Assembly (NCBI GenBank): GCA_900299555.1
Contig: OODV01000008.1
Span: 1 to 46,111 of the forward strand
DNA length: 46,111 nucleotides
Direction: 5' to 3'
Source: an uncultured Endozoicomonas sp.
GTDB taxonomy: Bacteria > Pseudomonadota > Gammaproteobacteria > Pseudomonadales > Endozoicomonadaceae
Below are positions 17,774 through 26,609 of the stretch, in pieces. Position numbers and translations under genes: made by a program. How positions within the stretch are numbered: position 1 is the first letter of the stretch; each line of letters begins with the position of its first letter. The notes beneath the pieces are model-generated. The model worked only from the letters and a program-made list of their open reading frames with translations, did no database searches and was not told the origin of the DNA.

Positions 17774-18256
17774 ATGAATCAGATTACCCCGGAAGCACTG
17801 GAACAAATCATCCGTAAAGTGGTGGCTGAACAGCTGACCAAACAGGCCGCAGCCCCTGAGTTTGACTCTTTTGAAAAACAAGCCGATCCTTCCGGTGTTG
17901 CGGTGATCAAGGCTCCAACCGTCAAGTGCAAACCTTTTGACACAGGCACCCCAGGTGACAAAGTGTTTATCACCGACATCCTTGATCTGGATGAAAGCCC
18001 TCGCCTTGGCTGCGGCATGATGGAAATTCACCAGACCACATTTGAGTGGACTCTGGAGTACGACGAAGTGGATTACATCGTAGAAGGTACGTTGAAAATT
18101 ATTATCGACGGCCGTGAAGTGGTTGGCCATGCCGGCGATGTGATGTTTATTCCAAAGGGATCAACAATCCAGTTCAGCGCCCCGGACTTCGCCCGCTTTA
18201 TGTTTGTCGCTTACCCAGCTAACTGGGAAGAGATTGCACGCCAGAAGCACCAGTAA
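17774..18256 (+). CDS. eutQ: EutQ cupin protein (acetate kinase-like, ethanolamine utilisation)
   Basis: The 160-residue product matches the C-terminal cupin of EutQ, with CGMMEIHQTTFEWTLEYDE, DYIVEGTLKIIIDGR and AGDVMFIPKGSTIQFS. EutQ of Salmonella has been reported to have acetate kinase activity and to be needed in compartment assembly. The first 20 residues (ITPEALEQIIRKVVAEQL) form an amphipathic helix of the kind that targets enzymes into microcompartments, followed by a disordered linker. E. coli EutQ is about 233 residues. The missing N-terminal part corresponds to the preceding gene. ATG 17774 is preferred over TTG 17768 because AAGAG lies seven bases upstream. Confidence 0.87.
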   Translation: MNQITPEALEQIIRKVVAEQLTKQAAAPEFDSFEKQADPSGVAVIKAPTVKCKPFDTGTPGDKVFITDILDLDESPRLGCGMMEIHQTTFEWTLEYDEVDYIVEGTLKIIIDGREVVGHAGDVMFIPKGSTIQFSAPDFARFMFVAYPANWEEIARQKHQ

Positions 18257-18264
18257 TGAATCGT

Positions 18265-18291
18265 ATATGGCTGGCGTTTCGTCAGCCATAT
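18265..18291 (+). other. Intercistronic hairpin between eutQ and eutS
   Basis: A perfect 9-bp stem (ATATGGCTG / CAGCCATAT) with a 9-base loop, without a T-run. It may stabilise the upstream message or cause partial polarity rather than full termination. Confidence 0.45.
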
Positions 18292-18320
18292 CAATTGCAA
18301 GACAAGAGTCGTAAATAATC

Positions 18321-18692
18321 ATGAGTGGCAACTTCCAGGAAAACCTTCTCGACAAGAAAGAGCGCATCATTCAGGAGTATTTACCGGGTAAACAGGTCAC
18401 TCTGGCGCATCTGATTGCTCACCCTCAGGAAGACCTGGTCATCAAACTGGGCCTTGATGCTGAAACCATCAGCGCTATCGGCATTATGACCATCACCCCC
18501 AGCGAAGCCTCAATGATTGCAGCAGATGTTGCAACCAAAGCGGCTGGTGTTGAAATCGGTTTTCTGGATCGTTTCTCTGGCTGCCTGGTGATTACTGGCG
18601 ATGTAGGCAGTGTTGAAGCTGGACTGAATGCAGCCATTGATATGCTCAGGGACAACCTGAAGTTCTCCCCTACGCAGGTTACCCGCTCCTGA
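18321..18692 (+). CDS. eutS: EutS/PduU-type circularly permuted BMC-H shell protein
   Basis: A 123-residue shell protein almost identical in motif order to E. coli Eut[58 protein letters not shown]. EutS is a permuted hexameric BMC subunit whose N-terminal strand forms a small barrel, and in E. coli it can nucleate shell formation. This copy has about ten extra residues at the N-terminus. Its stop overlaps the eutP start (TGATG). No other hexameric shell gene (EutM-type) is present in the window. Confidence 0.93.
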   Translation: MSGNFQENLLDKKERIIQEYLPGKQVTLAHLIAHPQEDLVIKLGLDAETISAIGIMTITPSEASMIAADVATKAAGVEIGFLDRFSGCLVITGDVGSVEAGLNAAIDMLRDNLKFSPTQVTRS

Positions 18693-19123
18693 TGAAAAAG
18701 ATGATGTTGGTGGGCTCGACCACCTCAGGCAAAACCACATTAACTCAGGCTCTCTATGGGCAGGAGTTGAAGTACAAAAAAACCCAGGCCATGGAGTACA
18801 GCGATTTTATACTCGATACACCTGGGGAGTTTATTGAAAACCGTCGTTTTTATGCCGCACTGATGTCATCGTCTGTTGACTACGAACTGATTGCTGTCAT
18901 TCATGATTGCTCAAGAAAGCAGAACCTGATCCCTCCAGGCTTTGCCGGTATGTTCAATCGTGAAGTAATTGGCATTATCACCAAGATCGACAGTGAAAAA
19001 GCCGATCCGGAATTCTCTCGAAAAGCACTGACAGTGGCGGGCATCAAAACCCTGTTCGAGATCAGCTCTGTGACGGGAGATGGTATGGATGCCTTAAAAG
19101 CCTTTCTCCAGGCCAATACATGA
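18692..19123 (+). CDS. eutP: EutP/PduV-like small P-loop GTPase
   Basis: A 143-residue protein with a P-loop (VGSTTSGKTTL), a DTPGEFIENRRFY segment corresponding to G3, and ITKIDSEK as the G4 motif. This is the layout of EutP, which in ethanolamine operons sits beside eutS and has been linked to ATP-dependent acetate kinase activity or to compartment positioning in the related PduV. It is translationally coupled to eutS by a one-base overlap. Confidence 0.88.
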   Translation: MKKMMLVGSTTSGKTTLTQALYGQELKYKKTQAMEYSDFILDTPGEFIENRRFYAALMSSSVDYELIAVIHDCSRKQNLIPPGFAGMFNREVIGIITKIDSEKADPEFSRKALTVAGIKTLFEISSVTGDGMDALKAFLQANT

Positions 19124-19180
19124 ATTTACTCATGCAGTGGTTTTTAAACAGCTGACTTCACTCTAGAATCACAACCCTCA

Positions 19181-19193
19181 ATGTTTAAAACAT
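19181..19193. promoter_or_regulatory. Palindrome upstream of the TetR gene (candidate operator)
   Basis: ATGTTT-A-AAACAT, a perfect 6-1-6 inverted repeat, lies 14 bases before the TetR-family start codon, a usual position for an autoregulatory operator. With the repressor gene broken, control from this site may be lost. Confidence 0.35.
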
Positions 19194-19206
19194 CAGGGAG
19201 GGTGAT

Positions 19207-19812
19207 GTGAGCAGTGAAACCCGTTTGACTCCCAGACAGGCTCGATCAATAAAAACCGTCGAAGCAATTCTGGATGCTGCAAAGAAAATACTGGCGGAAA
19301 AATCCTATGAAGGGTTGAACACCAATGCCATTGCAGAAGTAGCTTCAGTCAATATCTCAACGCTGTATCGCTATTTCCCCAACAAGAATGTCATCATTTA
19401 AGAACTGCTACAGCAATACAACCAGCAGCAGCTTGATCAGATACAACCATTACTATCCGCCCACTCCGATAAAAACAAGCGGGTTGAGCTGATCATTGAT
19501 GCTCAGGTTAAGCAGCTGGTCAAAGCCCCCTGGATGATTGCACTGAAAGATCCTCTCCGATCTGTCCCGGTATTAAAAGCGGTTAAAGCCAGTGCGGATC
19601 AACATCTGATTGATCTGGTGGTGCACTCCATTCCTCAGAAAACAGCGGGCCCCAAAGTCAATGGCAAGCATCAGCAGGCCGTGATGCAGGTTCTGGTGGA
19701 ACTGTTCAGTAATTCTGTGCAAATGATCGTTAAAGGCCCTGCCTCCATCCGCAGCCTTTTAAAAGCTGAAAGCACACTCCTGATCAACAGCTACCTCAAT
19801 AACTACCGCTGA
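19207..19812 (+). pseudogene. TetR-family regulator with one in-frame TAA
   Basis: The 606-base frame encodes a full-length TetR-type regulator (about 201 residues) except for TAA at 19399-19401, after codon 64. The part before the stop holds the whole DNA-binding domain: QARSIKTVEAILDAAKKIL, EGLNTNAIAEVASVN, STLYRYFPNKNVII. The C-terminal ligand-binding part continues in the same frame (ELLQQYNQQQLDQIQ onward to the natural stop). The truncated 64-residue product would lack the dimerisation domain. The start is a GTG with AGGGAGG upstream. It sits just after eutP and before a membrane-anchored beta-propeller-like protein, so its target could be either side. Confidence 0.85.
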
Positions 19813-19912
19813 ATACGTCTGGCAGGGTTCAGAAACTGACTTGTTTTTGATGGAACACACGAATACCTTTAAAACCAAGCATTTACTTGGATAATAAGAA
19901 TAAGGTTGTTTT

Positions 19913-21430
19913 ATGGGATATATTCGGCTTTTCCTGCGCAGTACTCTATGGTTTCTGGCACTTGCCACCCTGCTGGCACTGTCACTATTGCTGTGGTTTA
20001 CCCGCAACGTTGAGGGGCCAATTCCTGAAGACCCGGTTACGGATATCACCAGCACTGTTCCAACGTTTATCGGACAGCCCCATCAACCAAAACCAATTAC
20101 GGCACCCGCTGTTCCACAACACCCTTTTCTTGCCAGACAGGGGTTAAACAGCATGCACAACGACAGCCACCAAAGTGATAGCTATCCGTGGGATGGCCCG
20201 CAGGGACACAACACCCAGATTGATTCCGAACACTTCCACCCGATGGTGGGTAACTGTGTCTCTTCGGTAATGGATGACCATGGCCGATTACTGTCCACCT
20301 GCGTAACCCCCTTTGGAGTTACCCTGGTTGCAAGAGATCCCGAAACCCTGTCGATTATTGCCCGTAAAAAAATCACCCACTGGCTGCCTTTGGGCAAAAA
20401 ATTTGGAGGTGGCGTTTATTTCCATGTCGACCACCAGAACCGGGTTCTGCTGGCCAGCAACAGCCCCGCTATCGAAATCTGGTCACTTCAGGGGGAAAGT
20501 GGCCTGCTTCAATGGCACAGGGAAAGCAGCATTGATCTGGGAGAAGCTCTCAATACCGTAAGCAGGGAAGATCATCGCGTTATCGATCTGATGCCCGACT
20601 GGGATGGCAACTACTGGTTTATTACCCGTACAGGTTTGGTGGGGGTCAGTGATCGCAATGGTCAGCAGATCAACGTCATCGAACTGAACAAGGAACATAT
20701 TGATAATGCGATGGCGGTTGGCCCCAATGGGGTATTCATTGCATCAGACCATGCTATGTACCGTTTCACCCGTAACCAGAAAGGAGAACCTTCCATTCTA
20801 TGGCGTAGGGCTTATGATCGTGGGTCTGCCCCAAAACCGGGCACCATGGGTCATGGCACAGGCACAACCCCTACCCTGATAGGTAATGATTACGTTGCCA
20901 TCACCGATAATGCCGATGGTCAGATCAATGTCATGGTTTATAAACAAACGACTGATAATGATCGGTCAGTCGAGCTCTGTAAGGTTCCGGTTTTTAAAGC
21001 CAATCTGGGTACCAGTGAGAACTCCATGGTCGCCATGGGTAATAGTCTGATCGTAGAGAACAACTATGGCTATGAAGGGCCATTTGAAAATTTCAGCGCC
21101 GAACCCGGCATTGCCCGGGTTGATATTGAGTCCGGTACCTGCACAAAAGCCTGGGAAAATCTTGAGATCAGCTCTCCTTCCGCCGTACCCAAAGTCTCTC
21201 TTGCCAATGGGTTGATCTATCTCTATACACGCGACGAACAGAATCCGGACAATATGCATGCCTGGTACTTCACCGCAGTAGACGCCCATACTGGCCAGCT
21301 GGTTTATAAGGTATTGACCGGGATTGGCAAGGGCTATAACAATCACTACGGAAGTATTTCACTAATGCCCGATGGCACTGCCTATGTAGGCACCATTGCT
21401 GGTATAGTGAAAGTCTGGGATCAGCATTAA
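19913..21430 (+). CDS. Membrane-anchored periplasmic beta-propeller-like protein of unknown function
   Basis: The 505-residue product has one N-terminal membrane segment (about residues 10-30, LWFLALATLLALSLLLWF), then a proline-rich linker (35-75) and a long beta-rich domain. Repeated strand-turn units (DGNYWFITRTGLVGVSDRNG, GPNGVFIASDHAMYRF, DGTAYVGTIAGIVKVW) suggest a quinoprotein/WD-like propeller facing the periplasm. The segment KPGTMGHGTGTTPTLIGNDY is glycine- and histidine-containing and may be a ligand site. I do not recognise a named family. It is followed by a HiPIP gene 119 bases downstream, which suggests a shared periplasmic redox or sensing role. The start has AAGG upstream. 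Confidence 0.7.
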   Translation: MGYIRLFLRSTLWFLALATLLALSLLLWFTRNVEGPIPEDPVTDITSTVPTFIGQPHQPKPITAPAVPQHPFLARQGLNSMHNDSHQSDSYPWDGPQGHNTQIDSEHFHPMVGNCVSSVMDDHGRLLSTCVTPFGVTLVARDPETLSIIARKKITHWLPLGKKFGGGVYFHVDHQNRVLLASNSPAIEIWSLQGESGLLQWHRESSIDLGEALNTVSREDHRVIDLMPDWDGNYWFITRTGLVGVSDRNGQQINVIELNKEHIDNAMAVGPNGVFIASDHAMYRFTRNQKGEPSILWRRAYDRGSAPKPGTMGHGTGTTPTLIGNDYVAITDNADGQINVMVYKQTTDNDRSVELCKVPVFKANLGTSENSMVAMGNSLIVENNYGYEGPFENFSAEPGIARVDIESGTCTKAWENLEISSPSAVPKVSLANGLIYLYTRDEQNPDNMHAWYFTAVDAHTGQLVYKVLTGIGKGYNNHYGSISLMPDGTAYVGTIAGIVKVWDQH

Positions 21431-21549
21431 ATACACGGGCCAGGGCTGGCTTAATGAACCGTGGCGCCCTGCCTCCCGTAAACAATAAAAAAGTTTTAAG
21501 CCTGAATATCATCAGGTTTAAAAAACATAAAGCATGATGAGGTAATCCC

Positions 21550-21888
21550 ATGTCTGAGAAATCGTTTGATTCTAAGAAGCGTGGACCCACACGACGTCGG
21601 TTTTTACAACTAGCTGCGGCTTCTGCGCTTATTCCCCTTCTCAACATTCCCAGTCGACAGGCCCGTGCTGATGCACTTCCTGCCTTAGACGAGTCAAACC
21701 CTACAGCAATGGGGCTTTCCTATAAGAAAACACAGGAAGCCGCCAAATCGATCGACGGTTATCAGGAAGGCCGGAAGTGTGAGAACTGTGCGCTCTATAC
21801 CCCTGACAACAAAGGATGCAGGCTTTTCCCTGCAAATTCAGTAGAACCTGCCGGATGGTGTAAGGCCTGGGTTCCAAAGCCGGCATAG
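21550..21888 (+). CDS. High-potential iron-sulfur protein (HiPIP), Tat-exported
   Basis: A 112-residue protein with a twin-arginine signal (TRRRFLQLAAASALIPLL) and a mature domain carrying four cysteines in the HiPIP order: CENC, then GCRLFP, then GWCKAW. HiPIPs bind one [4Fe-4S] cluster and carry single electrons in the periplasm. The Tat signal is normal because the cluster is inserted before export. It follows the propeller-like gene in the same direction with its own GAGG ribosome binding site. Confidence 0.9.
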   Translation: MSEKSFDSKKRGPTRRRFLQLAAASALIPLLNIPSRQARADALPALDESNPTAMGLSYKKTQEAAKSIDGYQEGRKCENCALYTPDNKGCRLFPANSVEPAGWCKAWVPKPA

Positions 21889-21961
21889 ATTCTTTCCGAC
21901 AAAGTAGAACAATGTGGAGTATCAACAATTCATTGGCGATACTCTTCATTGCAAAACCCCC

Positions 21962-23536
21962 TTAAAGGCTGTTCAGATTATTAACGCACCACTTCGCTCG
22001 TTTTAGAATGGCACTCCTGTCCGCCAAAGTTTTTTTATCCCATCCCTTGTACACCAGTGCAGTCCTGGGGTTCTTGTGCAATAACTCCCGGTGCTTTTCC
22101 ATAAAGTGCCAGTAGAGACTGTTTAAGGGACAGGCGCTTTCTCCCTCTTTTTCCTTCACGTTGTAAACACAGCCTCCACAATAGTCACTCATCTTCTGCA
22201 CATAATTGCCACTGCCAGCATACGGTTTCGATGCCACCATGCCACCGTCCGCATACTGTGACATGCCCCGGGTATTGGGCAGCTCTACCCACTGAATCGC
22301 ATCAATGTAAATGCCCAGGTACCACTGATCGACCTGATCAGGATCAATACCCGCAAGCAGGCAGAAGTTACCGGTGATCATCAACCGCTGAATATGATGG
22401 GCATAGGCATACTGCAATGATTGAGTGATGGCATGGTGCATACAGCTCATCTGTGTCTGCCCGGTCCAGAACCACTCAGGCAAATCCTTTTCCGCTTTCA
22501 GGAAGTTCAGGGATTCGTAGTCTGGCATATTGCTCCAGTAAACCCCCCGGATATATTCACGCCACCCCAGAATCTGACGGACAAAGCCCTCTATTTGCGC
22601 CAGAGAAATAGCATCAGGATTTTCCTGCCAGGCTTTGATGGCCTTATCAATCACCTGTTTCGGGTGGAGCATTTTGGTATTCAGAGCAAAAGAGATCCGG
22701 GAATGGTAGAGACTCCACTGATGGTCACTGTTCTCGGTCATCGCATCCTGAAACTGACCAAAGCGTGGCAGGCAATGGGTGCAAAAATAATTAAGTAACT
22801 TCAATGACTCCTGACGTGTAATTGGCCATAGCAAATGAGTACCGACCTCTCCAAAGCTTTGTATCTTATGGCGTTTTAATCGCTCCAGTACTGATGCGGT
22901 TGAACTGGCAAACACTAACGGCTCTGGAATCTTCTCAAGGTCTGCAGCTTTGAGCTTGGCGCGATTATCTGCATCATAATTCCATTGTCCTCCTTCCGGC
23001 TGGTCATCACACATCAGAACATTGTGCTGTTGCCGCATCTTTCGGTAGAAGGTTTCCATCCTGCCAGGCTTACCGGGCTTGAAACGTTTTGCAAGCTCAT
23101 CAAATGGGACCAGAAAATGTTCGGTATCCCACTCTTTTTTAGAGATGGTTTTCTTAATGGATTTATCGGGCTTAAAGTCTCTTAACTATTCCAGCAAACG
23201 GTATTCATCAGGCCGCTGGTATTCAAAATTGGTCACTGAATATTGCTGGCAGAGATGGGTGATCAGTGAAGGCAGGTCTTTAAAGTCTCTGGTGTCATCC
23301 AGCGTTAAGTGAAGCACCTGATGCCCCGCTTTCTGCAACGCCATAGCGAACTGTTCCATGGCCAGAAAAAAACCACAGATCTTCTGCACATGGTGCTTTA
23401 CGTAACCTGTCTCCTGAAGCAGCTCAGCAATCACATAAACACACTCATCGTCTTGTTTGCTGAACCAGCTATGGCGGGCATTGAGCTGGTCTCCGAGAAT
23501 GAGCCTGAGGGTAGAGTAGTGTTTATTTTTCTTCAT
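21962..23536 (-). pseudogene. FeS-type bacterial photolyase/cryptochrome (PhrB-like) with one in-frame TAG
   Basis: The frame reads continuously from ATG 23536 to the stop at 21962 (about 524 codons), interrupted only by TAG at 23186-23188 after PDEYRLLE. Related proteins usually have Gln there, so CAG to TAG would explain it. The N-terminal part (LRLILGDQLNARHSWF) is the antenna-binding domain. The C-terminal part holds the FAD-binding region (RQILGWREYIRGVYW, CLLAGIDPDQVDQWY) and the cysteines YCGGCVYNV and ACPLNSLYW of the [4Fe-4S] site typical of (6-4) photolyases of this family. It overlaps the upstream DUF2256 gene by 14 bases. It is inactive unless the stop is read through or is a sequence error. 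Confidence 0.87.
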
Positions 23537-23708
23537 CCATCACCCGATTTCTTTGAGACCTACAACGCCTTGAACAGTAGCGAACCTCTTCCCAGCAGCG
23601 TTCCCATTTTTTTCGCCAGGAAAAAGGGCGACAGCATACAGCACACTGCTTTTGTACAGATCGACCAGTCTTATTGTCGGCATTTCTTGATCTTTGAGAG
23701 TGTTTCAC
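23523..23708 (-). CDS. DUF2256 zinc-ribbon-like small protein
   Basis: A 61-residue protein with the DUF2256 pattern: [20 protein letters not shown], then VRYCSRRCR, two CxxC-like pairs that could bind zinc. Genes of this family are commonly found next to photolyase-related genes, as here. It starts with GTG and overlaps the photolyase start by 14 bases, implying coupled translation. Its function is not established. Confidence 0.8.
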   Translation of the reverse strand: MKHSQRSRNADNKTGRSVQKQCAVCCRPFSWRKKWERCWEEVRYCSRRCRSQRNRVMDEEK

Positions 23709-23869
23709 ACCTTTTTTACGTCAAATTAATCAATTCAGCTCAGAATACACTCACGACACTCTTTGGCTCTAATGATCTTGAGAATGTTTAAAAACAGAAA
23801 CCATTTGTCTAATCCGATTTGTTCTGTAGAATCCGCTCACTTTTACTGAACGACCAGTCAGAATTTTTG

Positions 23870-24652
23870 ATGATACTCAAGAAACTTGCCATTGCCTCCG
23901 ATAATCAGCCCATATTGATTCAGGGCGCAATGGATATGGAGACCAATGTACTGATCAATGCTTTGAAAAGCCCAAAAGAGGTCACGATAGGTTCCTGGAC
24001 CTTCTGGGAAGGTACCATTGATAATTATCCCATCGTTATTTCACGGACGGAAATTGGCCTTGCAAATGCAGCTGCATCGACAACACTCGGTATCGAGAAA
24101 TATGAGCCCAGGGCCATTATCAATCAGGGCACATCCGGTGGACACGACCCTGAACTCTATCGCGGCGATATTGTGATCGGTGCAACCAGCCTTAACATGG
24201 GGGCATACAAAGTCCAGTACTCAGAGAAAGGCCAGGGCATTCATCCACAGAACTGGGATAACTTTAACGTGGTAATGAGACTGCGTAAAAATGGTGAACT
24301 GGTCGACCATTCACACTTTGCTGCTGATCCAGAACTGCTGGCACATGCAATGGAATACGCCGATGACTATCAGCATGGCAAAGTCGTCAAAGGGGTGATT
24401 GGCTCTGCTGATGAGTGGAACCGTGAGGTAGATCGTATCAACTGGTTCCACAACACCTTTGGTACATCCGTTGAGGAGATGGAAACCTCATCAGCAGCAC
24501 TGGTTGCCCAGGCCTATGAAGTCCCCTTTATTGGCATCCGAATTCTGTCCAATACCGATCAGCATAAACAGGACTTTGACCCGGTAACTGCAAAGCACAG
24601 TCAGGAGTTTGTGTTGGATGTGGTCAAAGGACTTATCGAAAAATCCTCTTAA
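23870..24652 (+). CDS. MTA/SAH nucleosidase-like phosphorylase-superfamily protein
   Basis: A PNP/UDP phosphorylase-fold protein of 260 residues from ATG 23870. The frame is open from a TTG at 23819, which I consider less likely. Motifs are a central [36 protein letters not shown], and [23 protein letters not shown], where Glu-Met-Glu is the ribose-binding signature of 5'-methylthioadenosine/S-adenosylhomocysteine nucleosidases, followed by LSNTD with the catalytic-type aspartate. It has insertions compared with E. coli MtnN (232 residues), so the nucleoside preference is uncertain. Confidence 0.78.
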   Translation: MILKKLAIASDNQPILIQGAMDMETNVLINALKSPKEVTIGSWTFWEGTIDNYPIVISRTEIGLANAAASTTLGIEKYEPRAIINQGTSGGHDPELYRGDIVIGATSLNMGAYKVQYSEKGQGIHPQNWDNFNVVMRLRKNGELVDHSHFAADPELLAHAMEYADDYQHGKVVKGVIGSADEWNREVDRINWFHNTFGTSVEEMETSSAALVAQAYEVPFIGIRILSNTDQHKQDFDPVTAKHSQEFVLDVVKGLIEKSS

Positions 24653-24659
24653 TGATCTG

Positions 24660-26327
24660 TCAGCTTCTGCCAGGCTCTAATCTGGCAGATTCGGCCTGAA
24701 TGTAATCAGCAACTCCAAGTTTATCTGCCAATTGTTTTCTTGATTCGAGTAGATTAACCACCACGTGGTGATTATATTTGATGGCCATATCAATTGCAGT
24801 TTTACCAAACTTATTGGTTTCGCTGATGTCAGGGCTTACCTGCAATCGCATATTAACGGCTTCCTCATTTCCCTTCTTAGCGGCAAGTATCAGGAGCGTA
24901 TTCCCATCCTTGTCACAAACACTCTTATCGGTATCGGCCCTGTCCAACAGAGCACGCACTATACGGTTTGATTGGTTACGGACAGCACACAGCAACATGC
25001 TTTCCTGCCGGTCATTAATTATTCGGTTAACGTCGAGCTCATTAAAGTGTTTGAGATAAAACTCCAGAAGCTTTGGGTCATTTAATTTTACAACTCGCTC
25101 AATAGACTCCGCGTCCAGCCTCAATAAACGCAGGAGAGCCAAAATCCGATCATTGCTCCCGCGCTCATTGTCGAGTTCTCTAAAAAGTTCTGCTTTTACT
25201 TCATCGCTCCCGATAATATGTCGAGCAATATACTTTTCCAGCTGATGAATACGGCATTCTTTTTCCGTTTTCAGGCCAATCAAGTGGAATAAAAAAGACA
25301 GTAGCCGAAAGCGTAAGCTACTCTTTGCATGGATAACTTTCGAATTATATATCTGTCTGACACTATCAAAATCATGGCTCTCGTCAATTTCTCTTTCAAG
25401 CTGGCGAGCTGAGCTATTTTCTGATTTACACCCTTTGTATTGAAGCTCCCGGGCAAGCCTAAGAGTATCCTCTGGCATTTGAATTTTCCGCAAATTGCGC
25501 GTTCGACCATAGATATGCCAAGAGCCTGATTTTAGTACTTTAGCTACAAATTTTGCACAGTTAAAACCGACAGCCCTGTAGTTTTGGTTTTCGAGTAACT
25601 TATTGGCTCTTCTGCTCATTTTGTCGACATCAACATCTGTCAGCAGAACATTACGTTTATCACTGGTGTAGTCATACTCTTCCACAATGTCTTTGCATAT
25701 CTTTTTTTTGGCTTCATGATAACTAACAGTTTCTCCCTCTTTCCTCTGTACCTCACTCCAGCCAAAATTTTCTTTGAGCTTTTTCCACATCTCATCTGTA
25801 GCCCCATAGGAGAAATATTCAAATTCACCTTGGTAAGAGCGTATAACCATGGCGGTGTGCTCACCATTTCCAAAATCGATTAATAAACAGCTTCCAGGTA
25901 TCAGCCTGTCCAAAATTTCTGACGCTCTTTCTTCAATTTGTTGTTGAAGCTGATGTGCAGTCGTTACTTTCGCATATTCTTTTTTATTCCTTAATGCATT
26001 TGCCATCAGACTAGGGCAGGTCACCTCCTTACCCGAATGGTGATAAACTCTGTAGAATAACTTTTGTTTGAGGTAAGCCTTGGCAAGGCCCAGAAGAGGT
26101 ATAGGCAGATAAGAGCGCTTTGAGATGTCTATTGGTTGAATGTAAGCTATATCATTGGAATCATGGCCTGGAAGATCTGCAGGTTCAGGCAAAAAATTTT
26201 CAGCAATACAATGAGCGGTAACTAAATACCCATTAACGCTTCCTTTATTTATTTGAGATATAGGCTGATTCAGGCTCTCGGGAGATCCAGAGGGCAAAGA
26301 TAACAATAATTCCGGTACTGCAGGCAT
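24660..26327 (-). CDS. Ankyrin-repeat protein with papain-like N-terminal half (candidate effector)
   Basis: A protein of 555 residues from ATG 26327, chosen for the AGGAG six bases upstream. The frame is open to 26384. The C-terminal third (about 435-545) contains about three ankyrin repeats, e.g. DKDGNTLLILAAKKGNEEAV and NKFGKTAIDMAIKYNHHVVV. The N-terminal half has a histidine after a small-residue strand (DFGNGEHTAMVI, about residue 157) and a later helix with cysteine (GFNCAKFVAKVL, about 257). That His-then-Cys order with NC at a helix start is seen in permuted papain-fold enzymes of the LRAT/NlpC-P60 type. The enzymatic reading is inference. Ankyrin repeats in symbionts often mark proteins acting in host cells. 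No secretion signal is visible. Confidence 0.6.
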   Translation of the reverse strand: MPAVPELLLSLPSGSPESLNQPISQINKGSVNGYLVTAHCIAENFLPEPADLPGHDSNDIAYIQPIDISKRSYLPIPLLGLAKAYLKQKLFYRVYHHSGKEVTCPSLMANALRNKKEYAKVTTAHQLQQQIEERASEILDRLIPGSCLLIDFGNGEHTAMVIRSYQGEFEYFSYGATDEMWKKLKENFGWSEVQRKEGETVSYHEAKKKICKDIVEEYDYTSDKRNVLLTDVDVDKMSRRANKLLENQNYRAVGFNCAKFVAKVLKSGSWHIYGRTRNLRKIQMPEDTLRLARELQYKGCKSENSSARQLEREIDESHDFDSVRQIYNSKVIHAKSSLRFRLLSFLFHLIGLKTEKECRIHQLEKYIARHIIGSDEVKAELFRELDNERGSNDRILALLRLLRLDAESIERVVKLNDPKLLEFYLKHFNELDVNRIINDRQESMLLCAVRNQSNRIVRALLDRADTDKSVCDKDGNTLLILAAKKGNEEAVNMRLQVSPDISETNKFGKTAIDMAIKYNHHVVVNLLESRKQLADKLGVADYIQAESARLEPGRS

Positions 26328-26609
26328 AACGAACTCCTTTCTCATTCCTGAAGACCTATCTAACTTCTCTCCTTTACCAGCCATGTATACTTTTCATGAA
26401 AAACTCAAAATTTTCATTAACAAGTTAGTCAGCGCCTCTTACTGAAACTAACCTCTTCATTTAACCAGCTCCATTCCAAGTACTTATACTGCGCAAATTG
26501 CTAACCCAACGGATACATCGCCTAATGCCGGTTATCCCGAAAATCTGGTAGATTCCGCCGCCCCTTCAAAAAGGCACGACTTCCATCTATCTCAGGGCTT
26601 TCAGACCTC

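Noticed and set aside
21270-21647. Minus-strand frame over the HiPIP start
   Set aside because: It conflicts with the Tat signal and cysteine motif of the HiPIP and has no domain.
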